DNA from: a bacterium
GTDB lineage: Bacteria > Patescibacteriota > Minisyncoccia > UBA11713 > 2-01-FULL-45-33
Reading direction: 5' to 3'
Assembly (NCBI GenBank): GCA_030648495.1
Contig: JAUSHV010000030.1
Location: 1-34,897 of the forward strand
DNA length: 34,897 bases
The notes under the pieces: model-generated
What the model saw: only the letters and a program-made list of their open reading frames with translations
The model's database searches: none
Told to the model about the DNA's origin: nothing
Program-made: the position numbers and the translations under genes
In this document: in pieces, positions 7,008 to 14,828 of the stretch
Layout: every line of letters starts with the position of its first letter
Position numbering within the stretch: position 1 is the stretch's first letter

Positions 7008-7976
7008 TTATAGCAACGAAATTAACACTTTAGCGAGTTTTTGGCGGGGATTGTGACGGATGAATGGCCCGTCGTCCAAAAGGTCGGCAAAAATATATTT
7101 TGAACTATTATTGTTAGAAACCGAGCTTCTAACAATTGGGGGGTCGATAAATTCCGCCTTTTCTTTTTTGTATCTTTTAAGCACTTTTGCGTGTGGTTTT
7201 CTATTGTTGAAAACGGCATAATCTAAACCGCCGTGCCCTAAATATTTTTCTATCTCGCCTATAAAATCCTCCGCTTTAAAATCATGCGTCTCTCCGAATT
7301 TAGTCATAAGATTACAAACATAAACTTTTTTTGCCTTTGATTTTTTTAACGCCTCCGGAACCCCTTTAACCAAAAGGTTTGGTATGAGGCTGGTATATAA
7401 ATCGCCGGGTCCTATGATGACCAAATCTGCTTCCAAAATCGCATTCTTTGCAGCGGCGTTAATTTTGGCAGAGGGGCTTAGCCAAACTTTTTCTATTTTT
7501 GCGCGCAATTTGGTTTTAGGAATATCTATATTTGTCTCGCCTTTTATTATTTTGCCGTCTGAAAGTTTTGCATTGAGCCTTACGTTGTCCAAAGTAACCG
7601 GCAATACTCTGCCGCGGACATTGAGTACGCGCGAAGCTTCAAGCACCGCGGAGGCAAAATCTCCTTTAATTTTTTCTAATGCGCTTAAAAAAATATTTCC
7701 GAAACTGTATCCGGCCAGTCCACCGCTTTCAAATCTATAATTGAAAAGTTTGCGCAATGTTTCGCTTTCCTGGGAAAGCGCGACTAAAGCCCGCCGCACA
7801 TCTCCGGGCGGCAAAACGCCATATTGGTCGCGCAAAATGCCTGTTGACCCGCCGTCATCAGCCATTGAAACGATAGCAGTAAGATCCAAGGGGTAACCCT
7901 TTAGAGCCGAGAGCACCATAAAAGTCCCCGTACCCCCGCCGATTACCACCACTTTCTTTTTTTTGGATTGCGACAT
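7008..7976 (-). CDS. yvcK: YvcK/GlmR-family gluconeogenesis and cell-wall regulator
   Basis: The 322-residue protein begins with KKKVVVIGGGTGTFMVLSAL and continues with SMADDGGSTGILRDQYGVLPPGDVRRAL, the signature of the CofD-like YvcK family that binds UDP-sugars. GPGDLYTSLIPNLLV and VYVCNLMTKFGETHDF are further family blocks. In Bacillus the homologue (GlmR) stimulates GlmS and steers carbon to peptidoglycan precursors; glmS is also in this window, about 4 kb away. It is the first gene of a yvcK-glyA-folD operon and is divergent from the beta-helix gene, 39 bases away. Confidence 0.92.
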   Translation of the reverse strand: MSQSKKKKVVVIGGGTGTFMVLSALKGYPLDLTAIVSMADDGGSTGILRDQYGVLPPGDVRRALVALSQESETLRKLFNYRFESGGLAGYSFGNIFLSALEKIKGDFASAVLEASRVLNVRGRVLPVTLDNVRLNAKLSDGKIIKGETNIDIPKTKLRAKIEKVWLSPSAKINAAAKNAILEADLVIIGPGDLYTSLIPNLLVKGVPEALKKSKAKKVYVCNLMTKFGETHDFKAEDFIGEIEKYLGHGGLDYAVFNNRKPHAKVLKRYKKEKAEFIDPPIVRSSVSNNNSSKYIFADLLDDGPFIRHNPRQKLAKVLISLL

Positions 7977-8015
7977 ATAACTATATTAGAACGACTTTGA
8001 AAAAGAAGGAGTAAC

Positions 8016-9002
8016 ATGCGAAGAAGTTCAAGCTACCACGATACTAGTTGGGCGGAGCTGTATAAATTTGGCGTAAAGTTCGCCTATCCTGAAAAGCCTG
8101 ACCGGTATAATATCGACGATTCTGTCCGGTTTGGCGAGGGCGTTATTATCTGGCCTGATGTGATTTTGGACGGAAACATTACCATCGGTAAAAATTCCGA
8201 AATAGGCAAAGGCGCCGTCATCATCGGGACAATATACATCGGCAACAATGTTAAGATTAAAGACTATATTAAAATAACCGGTGAAGGATATATTGGAGAC
8301 AACTCCGAAATCGGACACGACATCCATAACCCAAAAATCGGCACGAATTGCAAAATTGGCGACGCCGTAATCATTGACTCGATAATTTCCGACAACTGCG
8401 AGATAGGCACGCGAGGACACGCTGTAATTGAAAGATCGTTTCTCGGAACAGGTGTGAAAGCGAAGCACTCTTGCGGAATCAGAGATGCTTACATCGATTA
8501 TGACGTCAACATCAGCGAATTTGTTACCATCGCAAATCTTGCCGCGGGGAAAAAAAGCAGGACGAAAATCGGCAGCCGGACAATGATAGGCGTTGCGGTA
8601 AGAATTATGGGCGGCTCCGAAATAGGAGAAGAATGTTATATCGCCGACGGCGCGAGAGTGGATGGCACTCTTGCTCCGCGCACTTATTTCAATCCGGGCC
8701 GAGCATTAAAGAATACGCAATTCTGCGCTAGGCAAAGCAATTGCTCCTGGTATTTGGCAGGAATGTATCTTGTGCTGAAACGGGCAATTGGTCCGAAAGA
8801 GAGAATCTCTTTTCATGTAAAAGCATTTCAAAAATGCTGGCAAGACGGCGATGCGCTTAAAGAATGGTTAAAAACGCCAATTTTGCATTTGGGTGGCAGA
8901 ACGCCGCTTGAAGCTTTACAAACCGACGGCGAAAAAAACTTTGATTGTATCCTCGGTGAATGCAAATGCTCGAAACCGGAAGAAAAACCAGCACAAAAAT
9001 AG
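8016..9002 (+). CDS. Left-handed beta-helix (hexapeptide-repeat) protein with DUF2384/MbcA-ParS-Xre-like C-terminal segment
   Basis: Residues about 35-235 are a long run of imperfect hexapeptide repeats ([IV]GxxxxI type: ITIGKNSEIGKGAVI, YIGDNSEIG, KIGTNCKIGD and so on), the fold of acyltransferases and of the GlmU C-terminal domain. No sugar nucleotidyltransferase domain precedes it. Residues 277-313 (DALKEWLKTPILHLGGRTP then LEAL) carry the W-L-x-x-P...L-G-G-R-x-P-L pattern of the toxin-binding domain of MbcA/ParS/Xre antitoxins. A short Cys/Lys-rich tail ends the protein. The start has a strong GAAGGAG five bases upstream, and a UUCG terminator follows. The acyl acceptor is unknown; it could also be a non-enzymatic scaffold or carbonic-anhydrase-like protein. 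No matching toxin gene is adjacent. Confidence 0.75.
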   Translation: MRRSSSYHDTSWAELYKFGVKFAYPEKPDRYNIDDSVRFGEGVIIWPDVILDGNITIGKNSEIGKGAVIIGTIYIGNNVKIKDYIKITGEGYIGDNSEIGHDIHNPKIGTNCKIGDAVIIDSIISDNCEIGTRGHAVIERSFLGTGVKAKHSCGIRDAYIDYDVNISEFVTIANLAAGKKSRTKIGSRTMIGVAVRIMGGSEIGEECYIADGARVDGTLAPRTYFNPGRALKNTQFCARQSNCSWYLAGMYLVLKRAIGPKERISFHVKAFQKCWQDGDALKEWLKTPILHLGGRTPLEALQTDGEKNFDCILGECKCSKPEEKPAQK

Positions 9003-9035
9003 TGATTGTGCGATGTACCCGCCGCACCATATTGA

Positions 9036-9062
9036 CCAATCTCTTCGGAGATTGGTTTTTTT
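9036..9062 (+). terminator. Rho-independent terminator of the beta-helix gene
   Basis: Perfect stem CCAATCTC/GAGATTGG closed by a TTCG tetraloop, followed by seven T residues. It lies 34 bases after the stop codon. Confidence 0.95.
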
Positions 9063-9068
9063 GCCTAC

Positions 9069-9091
9069 TGACATAAACTCGGTTTAGGTCA
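9069..9091. repeat. 23-bp palindrome, left copy
   Basis: TGACATAAAC-TCG-GTTTAGGTCA: 10-base arms around a 3-base centre, with one mismatch between the arms. It matches the copy at 9533-9555 at 22 of 23 positions. It is followed by no T run, so it looks like a protein-binding or recombination site rather than a terminator. Confidence 0.8.
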
Positions 9092-9125
9092 TTTTGGGCT
9101 AATCCCATTCTACATTTTGTTACTG

Positions 9126-9148
9126 ACTTGGACACCGAGTGTCCAAGT
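9126..9148. repeat. Second palindrome of the same 10-3-10 geometry
   Basis: ACTTGGACAC-CGA-GTGTCCAAGT is a perfect palindrome of the same size as the flanking copies but a different sequence. Its centre is the complement of theirs (CGA versus TCG). A TATAAT lies at 9161-9166 without a good -35. Possible operator. Confidence 0.7.
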
Positions 9149-9180
9149 GCTCAAGATTTTTATAATCTGTGCTAATTTTT

Positions 9181-9202
9181 GGAGCCTGCCACGCTCCTTT
9201 TT
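9181..9202 (+). terminator. Short terminator hairpin
   Basis: GGAGC/GCTCC stem with a 7-base loop and then TTTTT. It is weak but correctly built, and would insulate the downstream promoter from read-through. Confidence 0.55.
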
Positions 9203-9222
9203 GCGGGATCAAGTTTTTGGAC

Positions 9223-9252
9223 TTGACAGATTGTGGCTTAATATGCTATACT
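9223..9252 (+). promoter_or_regulatory. Strong promoter of the 59-aa gene
   Basis: TTGACA at 9223-9228, 18-base spacer, TATACT at 9247-9252 preceded by TGC (extended -10). It is the best promoter match in the window. Transcription would start near 9259. Confidence 0.8.
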
Positions 9253-9276
9253 TAAAAACAGAAAGTGAGGTGTCCT

Positions 9277-9456
9277 ATGGATTTTGTAAAGGGAATGTCA
9301 TTAGTTCTTTTCATTTTGGGCGGGGCGCTAAGCGTTCTTGTGTCTATCAAGAACAATCAATTCATGCTCGCCGCAACTATCATTGTTGTAATGTTTGCAG
9401 TAGTCTTACTGATTTGCGATTGGGATAAGGTTTCTGCAAAATTACGCCGACATTAA
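9277..9456 (+). CDS. Small membrane protein, 59 aa
   Basis: A 59-residue product with two hydrophobic segments (about 6-22 and 29-47) joined by a short polar turn (SIKNNQF), and a charged C-terminal tail, DWDKVSAKLRRH. The start has GTGAGG at 9265-9270, seven bases upstream. A strong promoter and a strong terminator bracket it, and near-identical palindromes lie outside these. I do not recognise a family. Small two-helix proteins can be holin-like, toxin-like or structural; nothing here decides between them. Confidence 0.75.
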   Translation: MDFVKGMSLVLFILGGALSVLVSIKNNQFMLAATIIVVMFAVVLLICDWDKVSAKLRRH

Positions 9457-9476
9457 TTGCCTGCACAACTCCCACC

Positions 9477-9510
9477 GGGACCATTTCGTATGGTCCCCTT
9501 TTCTTTTTTC
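9477..9510 (+). terminator. Rho-independent terminator of the 59-aa gene
   Basis: Stem GGGACCAT/ATGGTCCC with loop TTCGT, followed by CTTTTCTTTTTT. Confidence 0.93.
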
Positions 9511-9532
9511 CAAAAATTAGCATCGATTCTCA

Positions 9533-9555
9533 TGACCTAAACTCGGTTTAGGTCA
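9533..9555. repeat. 23-bp palindrome, right copy
   Basis: TGACCTAAAC-TCG-GTTTAGGTCA, with perfect 10-base arms. It is the partner of the copy at 9069-9091 and lies 9 bases beyond the stop of the nucleotidyltransferase gene. It might also end that minus-strand operon, but no T run follows. Confidence 0.85.
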
Positions 9556-9564
9556 ATGGACTTT

Positions 9565-10260
9565 TTATATCTCTTTTATTTGGCGGGCGCGTAAAACATC
9601 TTCTGCTTTTTTGATGTCTTCCGGATATCCGATGGGAAGCCAAAAGTCTGCTTTCACCGCGAACATTTCATAGTCGCGCACCATCTGCGAGAGCGAATCC
9701 GTTATATAGTATTCGCCGTTGGGATGCTGTTTGGCGGGATAATTGAAAATTTTTGAATCAAGCACCTTAACCCCTGTGGAAGCAAGGTTGGATGGCGGCA
9801 CGATAGGTTTTTCAATAAGATCCAAAACTTTCCCATTGTCATCAGCCGTGATAACTCCGAATTTGCGGGGGTCTTCAACTTCTTTGACCATTATAGATAA
9901 CGGGTGCGCCAAACATTTTTTAATATCTTCTTTTGATTGAAGGTCGTCGGCATAAAGCATCAAAAAACGTTCATCGTGCAGAAACCGACGCACAAGCCAC
10001 AAAGCGTGCGCGGTACCCAATTTTTTGGGCTGATGCACATAAGTTATTTTTTTCCCGCCGAACGACTCGCTAAAATAATTCCTTATCTGGTCCTCCAAAT
10101 ATCCTACAACCATTATTACCTCGTCTATCTCATCAGGCAACGCATCAAAAATGTGATGCAAAAGCGGTCGGCCCAAAATCTCTATCATCGGCTTTGGACG
10201 CGACACAGTTAAGGGACGCATCCTCAAACCTTCTCCCGCGGCCAATATTACAGCTTTCAT
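9565..10260 (-). CDS. Sugar-1-phosphate nucleotidyltransferase
   Basis: The 231-residue protein starts MKAVILAAGEGLRMRPLT, the nucleotide-binding signature of the glucose-1-phosphate thymidylyl/uridylyltransferase family. It continues with RPKPMIEILGRPLL, YADDL (metal-site aspartate), LIEKP, and GEYYITDSLSQM. It activates a sugar phosphate with NTP; GlmU-type UDP-GlcNAc formation is plausible because glmS is in the same operon, but this protein lacks a beta-helix acetyltransferase half. The ATG at 10260 is chosen over an upstream in-frame codon because the Nudix gene ends four bases before it and MKAVILAAG is the normal family N-terminus. Confidence 0.88.
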   Translation of the reverse strand: MKAVILAAGEGLRMRPLTVSRPKPMIEILGRPLLHHIFDALPDEIDEVIMVVGYLEDQIRNYFSESFGGKKITYVHQPKKLGTAHALWLVRRFLHDERFLMLYADDLQSKEDIKKCLAHPLSIMVKEVEDPRKFGVITADDNGKVLDLIEKPIVPPSNLASTGVKVLDSKIFNYPAKQHPNGEYYITDSLSQMVRDYEMFAVKADFWLPIGYPEDIKKAEDVLRARQIKEI

Positions 10261-10264
10261 ATTA

Positions 10265-10693
10265 TTATTTTTTAACCAGCAAAGAATTAGCTTTTTTAAT
10301 AGTATTTTTATTATTCTCATGCTTCAAAATTTTAAGCGCTTCGCGGTATGTAAACCAGCCATAGCCGTCGTGCTCCTCTGAAACGGCGACTTCTTGCTTC
10401 CTGCTTTGCGCAAGATAAAATATGACAATTTTAAAAATCCGTTTTTTATCCCTGAAAAAAAAGAATCTGTCCGTAACCCGGAACTGATCTTTTAAAACCA
10501 AATCGTTTTTACCCAAGCCTGTCTCTTCTTTAACTTCACGAAACGCCGCATCCATTCCTCTTTCGCTTTGTTCGAGCTTCCCTTTTGGAAAATTCCAATA
10601 TCCTCCGCCATGGTACATCAGCAGATATTTAATACCTTCTCTGGTATTTCTATATATAACTAATCCGGCTGAAATCTCCCTATCTGCTGTCAT
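10265..10693 (-). CDS. Nudix hydrolase (Ap4A/NTP-type)
   Basis: A 142-residue protein with a perfect Nudix box at about 38-60: GKLEQSE, seven residues, then REVKEETGL. This coordinates the metal that drives hydrolysis of nucleoside diphosphate-linked compounds. The YWNFPKGKLE lead-in resembles diadenosine tetraphosphate hydrolases. Substrate is not determined by sequence. It overlaps the upstream gene by 14 bases and runs into the nucleotidyltransferase gene after four bases, so it is mid-operon. Confidence 0.9.
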   Translation of the reverse strand: MTADREISAGLVIYRNTREGIKYLLMYHGGGYWNFPKGKLEQSERGMDAAFREVKEETGLGKNDLVLKDQFRVTDRFFFFRDKKRIFKIVIFYLAQSRKQEVAVSEEHDGYGWFTYREALKILKHENNKNTIKKANSLLVKK

Positions 10694-11645
10694 TTTTTTG
10701 TTTTTTCCACTCTACTTTTAATTTTTGATTTACTGCATCATACAAAGCACTTTCGAAACCGCCTTTATTCTCCGGATTCGAGTATAAATTTTTCATTTCG
10801 TCAAAGCTAAATAGTGCACCAACTTCCCGCAACATCTTCAATTGTTCCAAGGAGTCATCTGATTTCTTTTTAAAATCCTTACTAAAATATTTCCCAACTA
10901 ACGTTTCGAACATTGCTCTCAAAACCAATTCGTCGCCTACCTTTTTATCGAACATATGTCGCCTAAGGGCCTCACTACGCGAATCGAAGACTATGGGCGT
11001 GTCGCCAAATTCTCTTTTAACATCATAGGCTTTTTTATCCAATTCGTGAAATAATCCTGTATGAAAAGCGCCTAAAGACAATAATAATTTCAACTGCTTT
11101 TTATTTTGAAGTTCCGGATATTTTTCAACAACTTCCCGCATTTTTGGTTCTAATTGCAATATCATGTATTCCTCTCGTTTTTTTTCGAAAACAGCTTCTT
11201 TTAGTAAAAAATCTTTAGTGTACTCCAAATCTTCTTCAAAGTTTTGTAATTTTGGTTTGAATAAAATTTCTCTATATTCTTTTATAAGATCGTGGTCGAG
11301 CGGCACATCCACAAAAACCACCGGTTTATGAGAACCGTAAATAATTTCAAATCTCTTGAGATGATATCCATACATTTTCGAATCATCTAGATGCAGCTCT
11401 ATTACGGCTTCGGCAGGGGTTTTCCTGCCATCCGAAACCGCCTGATAAGTTTCTAAAACTTTGAGGGAAGTACCAATCCATTCTGGGACATAAATATCCG
11501 CTTCCAAAAATTTTTCCTGTAATTCGCCTATATCCTTGGCATTACCGTGCGCCGAATAATAAATCTCAATAGACAACGGCGGTAGCTCGCGATTTTCTGG
11601 TTTCTTAGTATCCGATTCTAATTGTATACCTGCCTCTTCTTTCAT
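10680..11645 (-). CDS. Uncharacterised protein, 321 aa, possibly TraB/TIKI-like
   Basis: I cannot assign a family with confidence. It has no signal peptide or membrane helix and is rich in charged helices. Two regions recall the TraB/PrgY-TIKI fold: an early strand with a histidine and then a glutamate (IYYSAHGN ... ADIYVPEWIG, about 28-57), and a later arginine/glutamate helix followed by a hydrophobic strand with histidine (LKLLLSLGAFHTGLFHEL, about 185-202). The C-terminal third carries a YF-rich helical stretch. It starts seven bases after glmS in the glmS-Nudix-nucleotidyltransferase operon and overlaps the Nudix gene, so a role in wall precursor or nucleotide metabolism is possible but unproven. 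Confidence 0.6.
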   Translation of the reverse strand: MKEEAGIQLESDTKKPENRELPPLSIEIYYSAHGNAKDIGELQEKFLEADIYVPEWIGTSLKVLETYQAVSDGRKTPAEAVIELHLDDSKMYGYHLKRFEIIYGSHKPVVFVDVPLDHDLIKEYREILFKPKLQNFEEDLEYTKDFLLKEAVFEKKREEYMILQLEPKMREVVEKYPELQNKKQLKLLLSLGAFHTGLFHELDKKAYDVKREFGDTPIVFDSRSEALRRHMFDKKVGDELVLRAMFETLVGKYFSKDFKKKSDDSLEQLKMLREVGALFSFDEMKNLYSNPENKGGFESALYDAVNQKLKVEWKKQKNDSR

Positions 11646-11652
11646 ACTTATA

Positions 11653-13503
11653 TTATTCCACAGTTACGGATTTAGCCAAATTACGCGGCTTATCCACATC
11701 TAAACCAAGTAAATCGGCGGTGTGATACGCGAAAAGCTGGAGTGGAATTACGGAAAGTAGGGGGGAGAGCGCCTCAAGTGTCTCTGGGATAAAAACAACA
11801 TCATCCGCGAGCTTCTTAATTTTTTCATCTCCTTCGGTCGCCACAGCAATAATTTTTCCGCCTCTCGCGCGGATCTCCTCTATGTTTGATATGGTTTTTT
11901 CATAAACCGCGTCTTTGGGAACAAGCGCGAAGACCGGAAAATTTTCATCAATCAATGCGATCGGTCCGTGTTTCATCTCTCCAGCCGCATAACCCTCGGC
12001 ATGCTTATAAGAAATCTCTTTAAGTTTAAGTGCGCCTTCCATGGCTACCGGAAATTGATATTTTCTGCCAAAATAAATAAAGTTTTTATATTTTAAATAT
12101 TTTTTAGCAAGTTTTTTTATTTCTTTATCCTTTTTTAAAATTTGTTCCATCTTGCCCGGCATTAATTTAAGTTCCGGAAGAATCTTATTCACTAACGTCT
12201 CCGGTAAAGTGCCTCGATTACCGGCAAAATAAAGCGCTATCAATGAAAGCGCGCCGACTTGGGAAATAAAAGCTTTGGTTGAAGCAACTCCGATTTCTGG
12301 TCCTGCGTGATTATAAACCCCGGCGTCCGATTCCCGCGCAATTGTTGAACCAACCGTGTTTACGATGCCCAAGGTCAATGCCCCGCGCTTTTTTGCCTCT
12401 CTTAAGGCCTGCAAGGTATCGGCCGTCTCCCCGGATTGAGAAATTAAAATCACGGCGTCTCCCTCTCCTATAGCCGGGTTTCCGTAACGGAATTCCGAGG
12501 CGTGCTCAACCGAGGCTGGTATTTTCGCAAACTCTTCAAAATAATATTTGCCGATGAGCCCGGAATAATAAGAGGTTCCGCAGGCTGTTATTATAATTCT
12601 TTTGATATTTTTTAATTTTTTCTCGAGATCTTTTAGGCCCCCGAGTTTAACTTTTCCGATATCCGACAAAATTCTTCCGCGCAAAACATTTCTCAAAGCT
12701 TCGGGCCCTTCAAAAATTTCTTTTTGCATAAAATGCTTATAGCCGCCTTTCTGGGCACTTTCCAAGTCCCAATCAATTTTATCTATCGATTTATTGAGAA
12801 TTTTTTTTGAAAAATTATATATTTTCAAATCCTCCGGCGTGAGAACCGCCATTTCATTGTCATGTAAATAAACAACATTTTTTGTGTGTTCCACTATTGC
12901 CGAGGCATCGGAAGCAATCAGATATTCCTTTTCTCCCAATCCTAAAATAATCGGCGAGCCTCGGCGGGCGACAACGATTTTCCCCGGATCGTTTTTAGAA
13001 ATAAGAGCAAGTCCAAAAGTGCCGATAACGTGCCTTAGCGCTTCAGGCAAAGCGTCTTCAAGAACGACCTTCCCATTCCCCATTGTAAGCTCGCGCTCAA
13101 CCAAATGCACCAAAACTTCGGTGTCCGTCTCCGACCTGAAAACATGTCCCTCACGGGTCAGGGCCTCTTTCAGCTCTGCATAATTTTCTACAATACCGTT
13201 ATGTACCAAAAATATATTTTCAGCGCAATCGGCGTGAGGATGCGAATTTTTATCCGAAGGTTTGCCGTGCGTCGCCCAACGGGTATGTCCAATCGCCGTG
13301 TGGCTCTCCCAAGATTTCTCTGAAAGCCTTGTTTCTAGCGCGGCGACGCGGCCTGTGGTTTTTTCCCAAAGAATTTTGCCGCTCCCTTGATCCCACAAAG
13401 CTACGCCGGCAGAATCATAGCCGCGATACTCCAGCCTTTTTAAACCCTCAAGCACAATTGGCAAGGCGCTTTTTTTGCCGATATATCCCACGATTCCGCA
13501 CAT
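11653..13503 (-). CDS. glmS: Glutamine-fructose-6-phosphate aminotransferase (isomerizing)
   Basis: GlmS makes glucosamine-6-phosphate, the first committed step to UDP-GlcNAc and peptidoglycan. The 616-residue protein starts MCGIVGYIGKKS, with Cys2 as the glutaminase nucleophile after Met removal; this fixes the start at 13503 rather than an upstream TTG at 13521. The N-terminal amidotransferase domain has EYRGYDSAG, HTRWATHGKPSDKNSHPH and VHNGIVENY. Two SIS sugar-isomerase domains follow (TACGTSYYSG, ISQSGETADTL, GAGEMKHGP-type block, and the C-terminal DKPRNLAKSVTVE). It heads a four-gene operon. No glmS ribozyme is visible in the short upstream gap. Confidence 0.97.
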   Translation of the reverse strand: MCGIVGYIGKKSALPIVLEGLKRLEYRGYDSAGVALWDQGSGKILWEKTTGRVAALETRLSEKSWESHTAIGHTRWATHGKPSDKNSHPHADCAENIFLVHNGIVENYAELKEALTREGHVFRSETDTEVLVHLVERELTMGNGKVVLEDALPEALRHVIGTFGLALISKNDPGKIVVARRGSPIILGLGEKEYLIASDASAIVEHTKNVVYLHDNEMAVLTPEDLKIYNFSKKILNKSIDKIDWDLESAQKGGYKHFMQKEIFEGPEALRNVLRGRILSDIGKVKLGGLKDLEKKLKNIKRIIITACGTSYYSGLIGKYYFEEFAKIPASVEHASEFRYGNPAIGEGDAVILISQSGETADTLQALREAKKRGALTLGIVNTVGSTIARESDAGVYNHAGPEIGVASTKAFISQVGALSLIALYFAGNRGTLPETLVNKILPELKLMPGKMEQILKKDKEIKKLAKKYLKYKNFIYFGRKYQFPVAMEGALKLKEISYKHAEGYAAGEMKHGPIALIDENFPVFALVPKDAVYEKTISNIEEIRARGGKIIAVATEGDEKIKKLADDVVFIPETLEALSPLLSVIPLQLFAYHTADLLGLDVDKPRNLAKSVTVE

Positions 13504-13518
13504 ATTATAATTGTAAAA

Positions 13519-13547
13519 CAAAAAAGCCGGCGTTATGTAACGTCGGC
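13519..13547 (-). terminator. Terminator of the pgsA-phosphodiesterase operon
   Basis: On the minus strand GCCGACGTTA and TAACGCCGGC pair with one mismatch, and TTTTTTGTTTT follows. It separates the phosphodiesterase gene from glmS. Confidence 0.8.
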
Positions 13548-13548
13548 A

Positions 13549-14250
13549 TTATTGAATAACAGCTAGAGAAAGCTGGGATAAAACCTCGCGCGCATAAGCC
13601 GGGGCATCGGTAAAAATACCATCCAGGTCCCACTGCCAAGCTAAATAAATATCTTCAAATTTATTCACGGTAAAAGCATAAACTGAAAATCCACGCGTTC
13701 TAAAATACATTACATCTTCCAAAGAAAGTCCTTCGAATTGCAAATGCACGCTTTTTGCTCCTAAATATTTTGCGCAAAAGGCGACAAACCATCGCGGAAT
13801 TTTAATTTTGTTTTGATCCCACAAAAGCCCAATTCGCAGCCGCTTATTGCGCCTTCGGAACTTAAAAAGCTCTAACCACTTAAAAGATGAAAATATAATA
13901 TGGTCGCGGAATCTCAATTCTCGTGTCATATCTAAAACTTTTTTTATGAGCCAGCTTTCTTTTATTTCAAGATACAAATCCAATTTTTCTCCAAGAAACA
14001 TTTCCGTATCCGAAAGCGGCAGATAAGCTCCTTGAATTTTTATTTGAAGAAAATCTTCAAAGGCAAGAGTATTTTCGCACTGTTCTTTTTTCTTTATTGC
14101 GTCATGTGAAAGAGCCAGGCGTCCGCAAAACCTACACCCTCTTAAATCGGTTTCTACCGCGTCCGCGCCAACTTCGGCAGCCGCCTCAAATGCCGCGCGA
14201 GTATTTTCTGTTTCAGCGAGCGACGCTCCGCGATGAGCGATTATGAGCAC
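13549..14250 (-). CDS. Glycerophosphodiester phosphodiesterase
   Basis: The 233-residue protein has the GDPD order: IAHRGAS, ETENTRAAFEAAAEVGADAVETDL (substrate and metal carboxylates E and D), LSHD, YLEIKE, IIFSSF, YAFTVN and WDLDGIFTDAP. It hydrolyses glycerophosphodiesters to glycerol-3-phosphate, recycling lipid head groups. A GTG at 14250 is taken as the start: it lies right before LIIAHRG, the usual N-terminus, has AGAAAGG suitably upstream, and overlaps the end of pgsA by 10 bases. A GTG at 14268 is the alternative. There is no signal peptide, so it acts in the cytoplasm. Pairing with a phospholipid synthase gene fits. Confidence 0.88.
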   Translation of the reverse strand: MLIIAHRGASLAETENTRAAFEAAAEVGADAVETDLRGCRFCGRLALSHDAIKKKEQCENTLAFEDFLQIKIQGAYLPLSDTEMFLGEKLDLYLEIKESWLIKKVLDMTRELRFRDHIIFSSFKWLELFKFRRRNKRLRIGLLWDQNKIKIPRWFVAFCAKYLGAKSVHLQFEGLSLEDVMYFRTRGFSVYAFTVNKFEDIYLAWQWDLDGIFTDAPAYAREVLSQLSLAVIQ

Positions 14251-14795
14251 ATTGAGCCTTTCTGACACTTCTGCCCAAAAACATCGTATGCGTATTTTAA
14301 GAGAGACGCCGCGGCCAAAAACAAAATAGGGAGAAACATCATTAAACCTAAAATATTCCATTCGGCGCCCGCCAGAAGAAATGAAATCCCGGCATATTCA
14401 GCCACAACTTTTGCTTTGCCCAATATATTCGCCGAAATATCCCTTTTTGCGGAAAGCCTCAATAAGACCATCAGTATTTCACGAATTGTCAGCAACATCG
14501 GCGCAAACAAAGATATGTCCCCAGCCCAATAAAACATCCAGAAAATCGGCAAAACTAAAAATTGGTCAGCCAAGGGATCCAAAGCCATTCCCCAGCTCGA
14601 GCCTGTATTTTGGCGCCGCGCAATAAAACCATCCAAAAAATCCGTAAAAACAAAAAAGAGGAATACCAGCCATGCAAATCCAAAACCGTTTTTATAAAGC
14701 CAAATTGTAATCAGTGCCCCAAATAAAAGACGAAATAGACTTATTGCGTTCGGCAAAGTCCAAAATTTTTCGCTGATTATCATTGCGCGCCTCAA
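14241..14795 (-). CDS. pgsA: CDP-alcohol phosphatidyltransferase (phosphatidylglycerophosphate synthase-like)
   Basis: A 184-residue membrane protein with several hydrophobic helices and a full CDP-alcohol motif at about 53-80: DG, AR, G, D and D spaced as in DGFIARRQNTGSSWGMALDP then LAD. It joins an alcohol phosphate to CDP-diacylglycerol. The N-terminal TLPNAISLFRLL is typical of PgsA, the glycerol-phosphate version, though other head groups are possible. ATGs at 14795 and 14783 are both usable. It overlaps the phosphodiesterase gene, so the two are translated together. Confidence 0.85.
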   Translation of the reverse strand: MRRAMIISEKFWTLPNAISLFRLLFGALITIWLYKNGFGFAWLVFLFFVFTDFLDGFIARRQNTGSSWGMALDPLADQFLVLPIFWMFYWAGDISLFAPMLLTIREILMVLLRLSAKRDISANILGKAKVVAEYAGISFLLAGAEWNILGLMMFLPILFLAAASLLKYAYDVFGQKCQKGSMCS

Positions 14796-14828
14796 AGAAA
14801 TTCTCTAAGAAACTTAGCACACCTTAAT

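Noticed and set aside
13504-13512. TATAAT just before glmS as its promoter
   Set aside because: It is two bases from the ATG, so transcription would start inside the gene, and no -35 is placed correctly.
13504-13521. Earlier TTG start for glmS
   Set aside because: GlmS needs cysteine directly after the initiator methionine; MCGIVG at 13503 fits.
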